Of a stretch of 34,610 nt of DNA, positions 1 through 8,161 are shown one piece after another (positions within the stretch are counted from its first letter, which is position 1; each line of letters starts with the position of its first letter). The notes below the pieces were generated by a model that searched no databases, had not been told where the DNA came from, and was given only the letters and a program-made list of their open reading frames with translations. The position numbers were made by a program, and so were the translations under genes. The DNA comes from Robiginitomaculum sp. (lineage in GTDB: Bacteria > Pseudomonadota > Alphaproteobacteria > Caulobacterales > Maricaulaceae), in NCBI GenBank assembly GCA_021776595.1, contig JAJFFP010000017.1, positions 1-34,610 of the forward strand. Reading direction: 5' to 3'.

Positions 1-1074
1 CGGCAGGCGGCGCATGCGTTTTCCATCCAGCTTGTAAGCCACGCAAACTTTAAGCTCGCTCATCCCGTCCAGCACGTCGAGCTTGGTCAGGGCAATCCCG
101 GAAATGCCACCGGTGATGATCGCCTGGCGCACCATCACCGCATCAAACCAGCCGCACCGGCGCTCCCGCCCGGTAACGGTGCCAAATTCGGCCCCGCGCG
201 TGCCTAGTTTTTCGCCAATGTCGTTATCCTGTTCGGTGGGAAACGGCCCCTGCCCAACCCGTGTGGTATAGGCTTTGGTGATACCAAGAACAAAGTTCAG
301 GGCGTCCGGCCCAACCCCGGATCCGGCAGCGGCCTGCCCGGCCAGTGTGTTGGACGAGGTAACAAAAGGATAGGTGCCGTGATCCACATCCAGCATTGCC
401 CCTTGCGCGCCTTCAAAGAGTATTTTTTTCCCGGCGCGGCGCACATTGTCCAGCTCCTGCCAAACCGGTGCGGCAAAGGGCAGAACCCTGGGGGCGATCG
501 CCATGAGATCATTGGTCAGGTCTTGCGCATCGATCGTATCAAGCCCGTAGGCGGCTCGTAAAATATTATGATGGGCCAATAGGCCGCTTACGCGTTCCAG
601 CAAGGTGTCTTTATTAGCCAGATCGATCAGCCGCACTGCACGGCGCGCGACCTTGTCTTCATAGGCCGGGCCAATGCCGCGTTTGGTGGTGCCGATTTTG
701 GCTTTGCCGGCCCCGGCTTCACGGGCAACATCCAGCTCACCATGCAAGGGCAGAATCAGGGCTATGTTCTCGGCAATGCGTAAACGTTCCGGCGCAATTT
801 TTACGCCTTGCGCAGAGAGTTTTTCAATCTCGGCCAACAGCGCCCATGGGTCCAGCACCACGCCATTGCCAATCATGGAAAGTTTTTCCGGGCGCACTAT
901 ACCGGACGGCAACAGGCTTAATTTGTAAACCACACCATCGACGACCAGCGTATGGCCGGCATTGTGCCCACCCTGAAAGCGCACCACGACATCGGCGCGG
1001 GTGGATAGCCAGTCGACAATCTTGCCCTTGCCCTCGTCACCCCATTGCGAGCCGACAACCACAACATTGGCCAT
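1..1074 (-). CDS. purA: Adenylosuccinate synthetase, C-terminus outside the window
   Basis: Converts IMP, aspartate and GTP to adenylosuccinate, the first committed step of AMP synthesis in the cytoplasm. The frame is open from the ATG at 1074 to the left edge: 358 codons of a family usually near 430 residues, so only the C-terminal end is missing. Visible signatures are the N-terminal GTP loop [11 protein letters not shown] with the catalytic Asp13, GGHNAGHT with His41, [13 protein letters not shown] near residue 130, [17 protein letters not shown] near 220 and [11 protein letters not shown] near 270. It follows serC and serA on the same strand, with the PagL-like gene between (27-base gap to that gene). 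purA near serA/serC is a familiar alphaproteobacterial neighbourhood. The product call is secure. Confidence 0.97.
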   Translation of the reverse strand, partial: MANVVVVGSQWGDEGKGKIVDWLSTRADVVVRFQGGHNAGHTLVVDGVVYKLSLLPSGIVRPEKLSMIGNGVVLDPWALLAEIEKLSAQGVKIAPERLRIAENIALILPLHGELDVAREAGAGKAKIGTTKRGIGPAYEDKVARRAVRLIDLANKDTLLERVSGLLAHHNILRAAYGLDTIDAQDLTNDLMAIAPRVLPFAAPVWQELDNVRRAGKKILFEGAQGAMLDVDHGTYPFVTSSNTLAGQAAAGSGVGPDALNFVLGITKAYTTRVGQGPFPTEQDNDIGEKLGTRGAEFGTVTGRERRCGWFDAVMVRQAIITGGISGIALTKLDVLDGMSELKVCVAYKLDGKRMRRLP

Positions 1075-1101
1075 AATGTTTTCCTGTGTTTGGGTTTGGC
1101 G

Positions 1102-1692
1102 TTATTGACCAAATTTATATGAAAGGCGCAGCCCCAGATTGTCCAAGCCCTCATTACGCCCACTTGCCAGGATTTGTCCATGCGAGAGGTGCTCAAAAAC
1201 AAAGGCAGCATCCCAGCGCTCATTAAGGTGCAGGCCAAGAACGAATGTCGGGCGGAACAAAATCCGCGAACCCAAAATGACCCGTGTGGCATCCAGACGG
1301 ATACGTTCGGGATCGCCCGGATTGGGCGGCAGGTTGACTATGCCGTCATGGACCACCAAACCAAAATCAAACTCTCCATAAATTGCCGAAGAAAAGGCAT
1401 ATTGCCAGGCTAGGCCTGCCCCGCCAAAATTGGTCATACCTGCGGTATTCAAAGAAGCATTAAGATAAGGCCGGGGCGAGCCAGCCCAGGATAGAAACTC
1501 TGGCGAAGAAAACACCAGTTCACCTTGAAAATCGGCACCATTTTCCTTGCCCCCGGCGCCATTACCGGTAAGGTTTACATCATGCACCATGACATTCAGG
1601 CGTAATTCTTCCAGTTCACCCGACCATGCCGTGCCGGTTGAAATAACAACCATGGCAAAACACAGCCCTATCGTCCTGCTTATAATTTTCAT
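1102..1692 (-). CDS. PagL-like outer-membrane lipid A deacylase family protein
   Basis: About 196 residues. The product looks like a small outer-membrane beta-barrel of the acyloxyacyl hydrolase/PagL family, which removes the 3-O acyl chain of lipid A. It opens with a clear signal peptide (MKIISRTIGLCFAMVVISTG, then AWSG), and has alternating amphipathic strands and a terminal aromatic strand ending YKFGQ. Near the C-terminus lies FEHLSHGQ followed by NEGLDNLGLRLSYKFG. This matches the PagL His-x-Ser dyad and the third-residue region; at the usual Glu there is Asp. The frame could start at 1755, but ATG 1692 is preferred: it begins the signal peptide and has GAGGG about 8 bases upstream. A TAGAAT -10-like box sits at 1722-1727, inside the longer version. 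It lies between serA and purA. An inactive relative or another small barrel is possible. Confidence 0.72.
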   Translation of the reverse strand: MKIISRTIGLCFAMVVISTGTAWSGELEELRLNVMVHDVNLTGNGAGGKENGADFQGELVFSSPEFLSWAGSPRPYLNASLNTAGMTNFGGAGLAWQYAFSSAIYGEFDFGLVVHDGIVNLPPNPGDPERIRLDATRVILGSRILFRPTFVLGLHLNERWDAAFVFEHLSHGQILASGRNEGLDNLGLRLSYKFGQ

Positions 1693-1792
1693 GGCAACAT
1701 CCCTCATTTCCAATGGGGAAGATTCTAGCGCCTCCATGGCGAATTGAATAGCCATATTAATGCTTGCTAATCACCCCAAAAGCGTAAAATCA

Positions 1793-3367
1793 TTAAAATC
1801 CAAGCGCGCTCGCGGTTTGCACATGAGACAGTTCGCGTACCGCAGCCAGACCTGCCTTGTCGATCGCCTGGTCAATCCCAACCAGCGCCAATGCCTGCCC
1901 GCCTTGTTCTGTCCGGCCAAGATTAAAAGTGGCAATGTTAACCTTGCGCTCGCCCAGGACCTTGCCCAGCGCGCCGATAAACCCCGGTTCGTCCGCATTT
2001 TCCACAAACAGCATATGCGGGCTGAACGGGGCATCCAGCACTACATTATTGGTCTGGATGACCCTTGGCTGACCGGCAAACAAAGAACCGGCCACTTCAC
2101 GGGCACCATTTTCAGCTTCAACGCGAATGGCAATGACGGATTCATAATCGCCAAGTTTTTCCTGGGAGGTTTCTGCCAGCACAATGCCGCGCTCTGCCGC
2201 CAGGACAGGGGCCGATACCGGATTCACATCTCCCAGCATAGGGCGCAATACCCCTGCCAGTGCCGCTGAACTTAACGGTTTGATATTAAGTCCGGCCACG
2301 TCGCCAAGGTAGGAAACCTCAACTTTTTTAACGCCGCAGGTTACTAATTGACCGGCCAGCAGGCCAAGTTTTTCAGCCAGTTCGATAAACGGACGAAGGC
2401 GCGGGGCCTCTTCGGCACTGACTGATGGCATGTTCAAGGCGTTGGTAACCGCACCGGTTAGCAAAAAGTCACTAACCTGATGCGCGACCTGCAGGGCAAC
2501 ATTTTCCTGTGCCTCACGGGTGGATGCGCCCAAATGCGGGGTTGCCACCAGACCAGGGGTGCCAAACAGCGCGTTTTCGCGTGCCGGCTCCTCGCCATAG
2601 ACATCCAGGGCGGCGGCGCGAATGTGACCGCTCTTTAAACCCTCCTGCAAAGCGGCTTCATCAACCAGACCACCGCGCGCACAGTTGATGATAATGATCC
2701 CTTTACGGGTTTTTTCCAGCGCATCTTTTGAGAGAATATTGCGGGTTTGATCGGTTAGCGGTGTATGCAGGGTGATGACATTGGCGCGTCTCAATACCGT
2801 GTCCAGATCAGTTTTTTCCACGCCCAGTTCTATCGCCCGTTCAGGGGTTAAAAAAGGATCATAGGCCAACACATGCATTTGCAGGCCACGTGCCCGTTCG
2901 GCGACCAACGAGCCAATATTCCCGCACCCGATAAGCCCCAGGGTTTTGCCATAAAGTTCTGTGCCGATAAATTTGGATTTTTCCCATTTTCCAGCCTGTG
3001 TTGAGGCATTGGCTTCGGGGATTTGCCGGGCAGCGGCAAACATCATGGCAATGGCGTGTTCAGCGGTGGTGATGGCGTTGCCAAAGGGCGTATTCATCAC
3101 CACAACGCCTTTGGCGGTCGCCGCCTTTTTATCGATATTGTCGGTGCCGATACCGGCGCGACCAATGACTTTAAGGGTATTGGCCGCCGCAATAATATCG
3201 GCATCCGGTTTGGTAGCAGAACGCACGACCAAGCCGTCATAATCGCCGATAATGGCGATCAATTGGTCTTTGCCAAGACCGGTTCGCACGTCCACATCAA
3301 TGCCTTTATCACGAAAGACATTAACGGCGGCGGGGGATAATTTATCGGCAATGAGAACTTTGGGCAT
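1793..3367 (-). CDS. serA: D-3-phosphoglycerate dehydrogenase
   Basis: 524 residues. Oxidises 3-phosphoglycerate with NAD to 3-phosphohydroxypyruvate, the entry step of serine synthesis. Domain order: split substrate-binding domain, Rossmann NAD domain with GCGNIG at 147-152, catalytic Arg231 in NCARGGLVDE, a Glu in GEEPAR, His278 in ATPHLGAST, then the intervening long-form domain and a C-terminal ACT domain (ENADEPGFIGALGKVL, KVNIATFNLGR) that in this family senses serine. ATG 3367 is chosen over the upstream in-frame start at 3619. It begins the canonical MPKVLIADKLS, and AGGAGGG lies about 5 bases upstream; the longer start would also run into serC. serC ends 46 bases upstream, so the two probably form an operon making phosphohydroxypyruvate and then phosphoserine. 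Confidence 0.97.
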   Translation of the reverse strand: MPKVLIADKLSPAAVNVFRDKGIDVDVRTGLGKDQLIAIIGDYDGLVVRSATKPDADIIAAANTLKVIGRAGIGTDNIDKKAATAKGVVVMNTPFGNAITTAEHAIAMMFAAARQIPEANASTQAGKWEKSKFIGTELYGKTLGLIGCGNIGSLVAERARGLQMHVLAYDPFLTPERAIELGVEKTDLDTVLRRANVITLHTPLTDQTRNILSKDALEKTRKGIIIINCARGGLVDEAALQEGLKSGHIRAAALDVYGEEPARENALFGTPGLVATPHLGASTREAQENVALQVAHQVSDFLLTGAVTNALNMPSVSAEEAPRLRPFIELAEKLGLLAGQLVTCGVKKVEVSYLGDVAGLNIKPLSSAALAGVLRPMLGDVNPVSAPVLAAERGIVLAETSQEKLGDYESVIAIRVEAENGAREVAGSLFAGQPRVIQTNNVVLDAPFSPHMLFVENADEPGFIGALGKVLGERKVNIATFNLGRTEQGGQALALVGIDQAIDKAGLAAVRELSHVQTASALGF

Positions 3368-3413
3368 ACTGCCCTCCTGAAATCGAAATGAATTTGAATT
3401 TTGGTTTTGGCGT

Positions 3414-4586
3414 TTAAAGGCCAGCGGTCGCTTTGGTTTTATCAAAAGCCCAGTCCAGCCAGGGCATGAGCGCCATGACGTCATCGGCCTCAATGGTGCT
3501 GCCGCACCAAATACGCAGGCCAGGCGGCGCATCGCGGTAAGCGCCAATATCAAGCGCCACCCCCTCGGATTCCAATCGTTTTGAAAGGCTCTTGGCAAAG
3601 TCCGCCTGTGCTTCTGCACTTAAAGCTATAATGGCCGGATGGGTGATTTTCAGACAAACCCCGGTATTGGAACGCAATGCCGGGTTCGCGCACAGAAAAT
3701 CTGCCCAGTCAGAACTGGCTACCCAATCGCTAACAATTTCCAGATTGGAATCGGCACGGGCTATCATGGCAGGTAATCCGCCGTGCCGCGACGCCCATTT
3801 AAGGGCATCCAGATAATCCTCAACGGCGAGCATGGACGGGGTATTGATGGTCGCCCCTTTGAAAATACCCTCGATCAGTTTGCCATTTTTGGTCAGGCGA
3901 AAAATTTTTGGCAAAGGCCATGGCGGGGTATAACTTTGCAGGCGTGCTACCGCACGGGGTGACAGGATCAGCATGCCGTGCGCGGCTTCACCGCCCAGCA
4001 CTTTTTGCCAGGAATATGTTACCACATCCAGTTTTGGCCAATCCAGTTCCTGTGCGAAAACTGCCGAAGTGGCATCGCAAATGCTCAGTCCCAGGCGCGT
4101 ATCGCTGATCCAGTTGGCATCTGGCACTCGCACCCCCGAAGTGGTGCCATTCCAGGTGAAAACAACATCGGCATCCTTTCGCACCGCCCCAAGCTCAGGC
4201 AATTCGCCATAGGCGGCTTCCAACAGGCGCACATCGGTTAGTTTAAGCTGGCTAGTAATGTCATTGGCCCAGCCTTTGCCAAAGCTCTCCCAGGCCAGCA
4301 CATCCACAGGCCGTGCGCCCAGCAGCGACCAGAGTGCCATTTCCATGGCCCCGGTATCCGATGCCGGAACAATGCCAATGCGATAATCATCTGGCACGCC
4401 CAGCATGGCGCGGGTTTCTTCTATGGCCATGGCAAGACGGGCCTTGCCGGGCGCAGAGCGGTGTGACCGCCCCAATAGTGCATTGGAAAGTGAATTAAAA
4501 TTCCAACCGGGGTGCTTTTTGCACGGCCCGGATGAGAATCGTGGATCCGCCGGGCGCATGGCCGGCTGATTAAGGTCTGTCATCAT
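3414..4586 (-). CDS. serC: Phosphoserine aminotransferase
   Basis: 390 residues. A PLP enzyme that transaminates 3-phosphohydroxypyruvate with glutamate to phosphoserine, directly after SerA in the pathway. The sequence has the alphaproteobacterial/archaeal form of the family rather than the E. coli form. Signatures are the N-terminal [11 protein letters not shown], the glycine/serine segment [35 protein letters not shown] and the PLP lysine K195 in [16 protein letters not shown]. Two ATG codons lie in tandem at 4586 and 4583. GGAG sits only 3 bases before the first and 6 before the second, so initiation at 4583 is equally likely. It is the first gene of the serC-serA unit and has a structured leader upstream. 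Confidence 0.96.
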   Translation of the reverse strand: MMTDLNQPAMRPADPRFSSGPCKKHPGWNFNSLSNALLGRSHRSAPGKARLAMAIEETRAMLGVPDDYRIGIVPASDTGAMEMALWSLLGARPVDVLAWESFGKGWANDITSQLKLTDVRLLEAAYGELPELGAVRKDADVVFTWNGTTSGVRVPDANWISDTRLGLSICDATSAVFAQELDWPKLDVVTYSWQKVLGGEAAHGMLILSPRAVARLQSYTPPWPLPKIFRLTKNGKLIEGIFKGATINTPSMLAVEDYLDALKWASRHGGLPAMIARADSNLEIVSDWVASSDWADFLCANPALRSNTGVCLKITHPAIIALSAEAQADFAKSLSKRLESEGVALDIGAYRDAPPGLRIWCGSTIEADDVMALMPWLDWAFDKTKATAGL

Positions 4587-4590
4587 ATAC

Positions 4591-4661
4591 TCCTATCCTC
4601 ACAGACAGGCGCGCTTCGTTGGGGAAGCGTGTCCCACGACCTGCTTAGGGCCATGTGCGTG
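4591..4661 (-). promoter_or_regulatory. Structured serC 5' leader, candidate cis-regulatory RNA
   Basis: Read on the minus strand, the serC leader can form a strong stem-loop. CGCTTC (4629-4624) pairs with GAAGCG (4617-4612) around the loop CCCAAC, and GACA (4633-4630) extends it with TGTC (4607-4604) after a 4-base bulge. TGGG, just upstream at 4637-4634, is complementary to CCCA in the loop, so a pseudoknot is possible. An alternative outer helix, CAGG (4643-4640) with CCTG (4609-4606), competes with the extension. The structure ends about 7 bases before the Shine-Dalgarno region. A conserved serC leader motif has been described in Alphaproteobacteria; I cannot confirm that this is a member. 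Confidence 0.5.
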
Positions 4662-4737
4662 CAGGATCAACCAAGGTCGCGAACAAATCGCAGGTAAATC
4701 TGTTTGACAGAAAGCGCAATTGACCCGACATGAGCAT

Positions 4738-5667
4738 ATGAGCCAAAACGCCCCAGCCCCAGAGCCGCACCAAGATTCCCGGCACGGCCTTTATGACTGG
4801 CTGCGTTTGTTTGCTGTGGCGGTGCTTTGGGGCACCGCGTTTATTTTGCTGAAAACGGCCGTCACCGAGATCCCCCCCACCACGCTGGTCATGGCAAGGC
4901 TATGGATTGGGGCCATTGCCTTGCTGATCTGGATGGCCATTCGCGGGCAGAAACTGCCCGCTTTATTGCCAAAACCAGATCACCGCTGGGCCTGGTTTGC
5001 CCTATTGGGTTTTACCGGGGCGACAGCCCCCTTTGCGCTGGTGTCCTGGGGCCAGCAAAGCCTGGACTCGGCGTTGGTGGGTATATTAATGGCGATCATG
5101 CCTTTGACCACGGCGGCACTGGCCCATGTTTTTGTACCGGGCGAATCCATGACCATGCGCAAATTTGCGGGCTTTGTGCTGGGCATGGCCGGCGTGGCGC
5201 TGTTATTGGGGCCGGATGCCCTGCACGATCTTGGCGGGACAGCCAGTCTGGCGCAATTAGCGGTTATTTTGGGGGCGATATTTTATGCGGTGCAGGCCAT
5301 TATTGCCCGCAAAATACCCACCACCAGACCCTCGGTGGCGGCCGCCGGGTTGTTATTGTGCGCCGCCATCATGATCACACCGTTTGGTATTTACCAGGCG
5401 TTGAGCATGGACATGCCATCCATCAAGGCACTGCTTTCGGTGCTGGCCCTGGGGCTTGGCGCTACCGGGCTTGGCGGTATTGCACTGATGGTGATCATTC
5501 GGGATAACGGCCCCAGTTTTCTTTCACTTTCCAATTACATGATGCCGCTTATTGCGGTTCTCGTCGGGTTGGCCTTTGGGGAAAAACTGGGGCTGACCGT
5601 ATGGCTGGGCTTTGCCGTAATTTTATCAGGTTTGCTTCTGGCCCGCCAAAAAAACAAGATTGAATGA
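4738..5667 (+). CDS. EamA/DMT-superfamily transporter
   Basis: About 309 residues, inner membrane. The architecture is two EamA repeats with about ten hydrophobic helices, as in drug/metabolite exporters of the RhaT/YdcZ-like group. Visible features are the first-helix motif LWGTAFILLKTAV, the first-repeat end GILMAIMPLTTAALAHV with FAGFVLGMAGVALLLGPD, and the second-repeat end SNYMMPLIAVLVGLAFGEKL. The substrate cannot be read from sequence. It may export amino acids or metabolites; the divergent serine operon is only suggestive. The frame extends upstream to a TTG at 4720, but ATG 4738 is preferred. Neither has a strong ribosome site. A TTGACA hexamer lies at 4704-4709, but no good -10 follows before the start codon. 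Confidence 0.87.
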   Translation: MSQNAPAPEPHQDSRHGLYDWLRLFAVAVLWGTAFILLKTAVTEIPPTTLVMARLWIGAIALLIWMAIRGQKLPALLPKPDHRWAWFALLGFTGATAPFALVSWGQQSLDSALVGILMAIMPLTTAALAHVFVPGESMTMRKFAGFVLGMAGVALLLGPDALHDLGGTASLAQLAVILGAIFYAVQAIIARKIPTTRPSVAAAGLLLCAAIMITPFGIYQALSMDMPSIKALLSVLALGLGATGLGGIALMVIIRDNGPSFLSLSNYMMPLIAVLVGLAFGEKLGLTVWLGFAVILSGLLLARQKNKIE

Positions 5668-5726
5668 AGGTTTCCAACGTCGTTTATTCGATGTTTCCAT
5701 AGATATTGCGTCTTTATGGTGTCGTT

Positions 5727-6524
5727 TTACAGCATGATCTGTCCACGCAGGTATTCCTGAGCTTTACCGCGCAAGAGTACGCGATCACTATTTAGCGCGA
5801 CCTGCACAAACCCGCCTCTGGGGGAGGCCTGATAGAGCGCCATTTTATGCTTACCCAGCTTTTGTGCCCAATAGGGTGTAATATAGGTAATTGCCGAGCC
5901 GGTGACCGGGTCCTCATTAACACCGACGCCGGGTGCAAAAAAACGCAACACAAAATCAAGGTCGTTATCGCCGTGCGCCGTAACCACCAATTCCTGTGAG
6001 GGATGGGCCAGACGGGCCGCGTTAATGGCTTTTTGCACGTTTATGCCCCGCACCAATTGTTCACTTTCAAGCACAACAAAGGGGTAAATACTGATGCCGC
6101 TATCAATAATGTTCACGCCCAGGGCCTCCAGGGCCTCATCCGGCATCGCCCAGTCCTGTGGGTGACCAGCAGGCAAGTCCATTACGAAGCCCTCCCCGTC
6201 ACGACTGACCCGCAATTCACCGCTTTTTGTATTAAAGTCAACTTTGTTCAGTTCAGGATGAATGTGGCGTAAAATACAGGCGGCGCTGGCAAAGGTGGCA
6301 TGGCCACACAAGGGCACTTCTGTGGCCGGTGTGAACCAGCGCAGTTTCCATTTTTCCTTATCGCTGGTGGGCACAATAAAGGCGGTTTCCGCCAGATTGT
6401 TTTCCATGGCAATCTTTAGCATGAGCGCCTCATCCAGCCAGTCTGTTAGTGGCACCACCGCCGCCGGATTACCTGTAAACGGCGCATCGGCAAAGGCATC
6501 GATCTGGTAAAGGTCAAGTTTCAT
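5727..6524 (-). CDS. PhzF-family isomerase-like protein
   Basis: 265 residues with the two-lobed diaminopimelate-epimerase fold of the PhzF family. Signatures are the N-terminal QIDAFADAPFTGNPAAVV, the catalytic Glu46 in NNLAETAFI, RWFTPATEVPLCGHATFAS and the second-lobe GVNEDPVTGSA. Members isomerise small metabolites, and most genomic copies, including YddE-like ones, have no proven substrate. No phenazine genes are nearby, so a phenazine role is not supported. It is the last gene of the long minus-strand block. Its ATG at 6524 overlaps the end of thiD by 11 bases, implying coupled translation. It faces the transporter gene convergently across 59 bases, in which I see no intrinsic terminator. 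Confidence 0.9.
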   Translation of the reverse strand: MKLDLYQIDAFADAPFTGNPAAVVPLTDWLDEALMLKIAMENNLAETAFIVPTSDKEKWKLRWFTPATEVPLCGHATFASAACILRHIHPELNKVDFNTKSGELRVSRDGEGFVMDLPAGHPQDWAMPDEALEALGVNIIDSGISIYPFVVLESEQLVRGINVQKAINAARLAHPSQELVVTAHGDNDLDFVLRFFAPGVGVNEDPVTGSAITYITPYWAQKLGKHKMALYQASPRGGFVQVALNSDRVLLRGKAQEYLRGQIML

Positions 6525-7326
6525 CTTCGTTGTCCTTATTCATCCAGTTATGGTCCAGCGGGCCATTACCGCGGCCAAATCCCGGCGCACCAAGGATTGC
6601 ACCGCGCACATAGCGCCGGGCCAGGCGCACTGCATCAGTCAGGCACAAGCCCTGCCCAAGATAAGTGGCACAGGCACTGGCCAAAGTGCAACCCGTGCCA
6701 TGGGTATGGCGCGTTTTAATGCGCTTACCGGAAAATTCAGCTTCGCCTTTTGCCCAGACCAGCACATCGGAAAGGGTTTCACCTGTGCCATGTCCGCCTT
6801 TAACCAGAACCGCCTCAGGCCCGAATGCCATGAGTTTCTCGGCGGCGGTGCGCTGGTCATCGAGATTGGAAATGCGCATATCACACAATATTTGCGTTTC
6901 AGGAATGTTGGGGGTGACAAGGCGGGCCATGGGGAGCAGCCGGTTGCGCAAGATATGCACCGCATCATTCTCAAGCAGCGTATCGCCGCTGCTGGCCACC
7001 ATAACCGGATCAAGGATAATCGGCGCCTTGACGCCCTGCAAAGCATCGGCAACGGCATTGGCAATGAAAGCATTACCCAGCATACCGATTTTTATAGCAT
7101 CCACGCCTATATCATCAAGAACGGACCTGATCTGATCGCGCACCAATTCGGGCGATATGTTTTCAATGTTTTGCACCCCTTGTGTGTTTTGCGCAGTGAT
7201 GGCGGTGATGGCGCTTAATGCAAACCCGCCAAGGGCGGAAACGGTTTTAATGTCCGCCTGCATTCCGGCGCCGCCAGAGCTGTCCGATCCGGAAATGCAA
7301 AGCACACGGGCAGGTAAAATGCTCAC
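6514..7326 (-). CDS. thiD: Hydroxymethylpyrimidine/phosphomethylpyrimidine kinase
   Basis: 270 residues, ribokinase fold. Phosphorylates hydroxymethylpyrimidine (and its monophosphate) for the pyrimidine half of thiamine. Recognisable are the N-terminal ISGSDSSGGAGMQADIKT, ALGGFALSAITAITAQNT, KIGMLGN, ILDPVMVASSGD, LVKGGHG and the anion-hole/catalytic HTHGTGCTLASA. The start is GTG at 7326, and the GTGA overlaps the folP stop by four bases. No ATG with a better position is available, and the N-terminal motif needs this start. No TPP riboswitch is visible, as expected for an internal operon gene. Sitting between folP and phzF is not the usual partner set for thiD, so it may simply share expression with the ftsH-folP unit. 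Confidence 0.95.
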   Translation of the reverse strand: MSILPARVLCISGSDSSGGAGMQADIKTVSALGGFALSAITAITAQNTQGVQNIENISPELVRDQIRSVLDDIGVDAIKIGMLGNAFIANAVADALQGVKAPIILDPVMVASSGDTLLENDAVHILRNRLLPMARLVTPNIPETQILCDMRISNLDDQRTAAEKLMAFGPEAVLVKGGHGTGETLSDVLVWAKGEAEFSGKRIKTRHTHGTGCTLASACATYLGQGLCLTDAVRLARRYVRGAILGAPGFGRGNGPLDHNWMNKDNEDET

Positions 7327-8150
7327 GATCCGGCCCTGGTAATGGCCTGCCAGATATTTAGTGCCTGGACGGTTTGCGCCACATCATGCACACGCACAAT
7401 GTGCGCACCTGCATTTGCCGCCCACAGGGCGCTGGCCAGCGAGCCACCAAGGCGTTGATCGGCAGGTGTATCAGGGTTCAGCAATTCAATAAAACGTTTG
7501 CGCGAGGCACCGAACAGAAGCGGCTGGTCTGTCTCTGAAATGATGCGCGGTAATCCTTGGGTCAGTGCCAGATTATGGATAAGGGTTTTGCCAAAACCGA
7601 TGCCGGGATCGATGATAATATTTTCTTTGCGAATCCCGGCCTGGATGGCAGCCTGAATGCGAGTTTGTAAAAATGCGATGACCTCGCCAACTACATCATC
7701 ATAATGCGGTGCTAGCTGCATGGTGTCTGGCTCGTTCTGCATGTGCATCAGCACGACCGGTATACCCAGATCAGCGGCGGTTTTTAACGAATCGTCTGAT
7801 GTGCGCAATGCGCTGACATCATTCCAGACTTGCGCACCGGCATTGATGGCGGCACGGGCAATTTCTGCGCGCCTCGTATCGATACTGACCGGTATCTGGA
7901 CGGCCTGGTATAGAGCTTCAAGCACCGGCATGACCCGGTCCATTTCTTCCTGCACTGAGACGGCTATGGCACCGGGGCGAGTGCTTTCACCGCCAATATC
8001 CAGAATATCGGCACCGGCATTAATCAGTCTATGCGCGTGTTCTATGGCCTGCTCGCGCTGGTGGTAGCGACCGCCATCAGAAAAGCTGTCCGGCGTGACA
8101 TTGATAATACCCATGACCAAAGGGCGGGGACTGTCTTTGGTCAAAACCAT
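7323..8150 (-). CDS. folP: Dihydropteroate synthase
   Basis: 275 residues, TIM barrel. Joins dihydropterin pyrophosphate and p-aminobenzoate to make dihydropteroate (folate pathway, the sulfonamide target). Both family signatures are present: MGIINVTPDSFSDGG near residue 13 and DIGGESTRPGA near 50. VSIDTRRAEIARAAINAGA, NDVSAL, PVVLMHMQ, IIDPGIGFGKT, LFGASRKRF and the C-terminal IVRVHDVAQT also fit. ATG 8150 lies 11 bases after the ftsH stop. ftsH-folP adjacency is widespread in bacteria. The frequent next gene, glmM, is absent; thiD follows with a four-base overlap. Confidence 0.97.
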   Translation of the reverse strand: MVLTKDSPRPLVMGIINVTPDSFSDGGRYHQREQAIEHAHRLINAGADILDIGGESTRPGAIAVSVQEEMDRVMPVLEALYQAVQIPVSIDTRRAEIARAAINAGAQVWNDVSALRTSDDSLKTAADLGIPVVLMHMQNEPDTMQLAPHYDDVVGEVIAFLQTRIQAAIQAGIRKENIIIDPGIGFGKTLIHNLALTQGLPRIISETDQPLLFGASRKRFIELLNPDTPADQRLGGSLASALWAANAGAHIVRVHDVAQTVQALNIWQAITRAGS

Positions 8151-8161
8151 GGCTGATCGGC

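Noticed and set aside
4704..4732. TTGACA at 4704 as the promoter of the EamA gene
   Set aside because: No acceptable -10 occurs at 16-18 bases, and any transcript start would fall at or inside the start codon.
4827..5507. A 226-codon open frame in a second frame within the EamA transporter
   Set aside because: The transporter frame has clear membrane helices; the alternative is Gly/His/Arg-rich with no helices or motifs.
6550..7218. A 222-codon open frame on the plus strand opposite thiD
   Set aside because: thiD carries all family motifs on the other strand; the frame has no plausible start context.
6514..7326. TPP riboswitch near thiD
   Set aside because: thiD overlaps folP by four bases, leaving no leader, and no THI-box-like sequence was seen.
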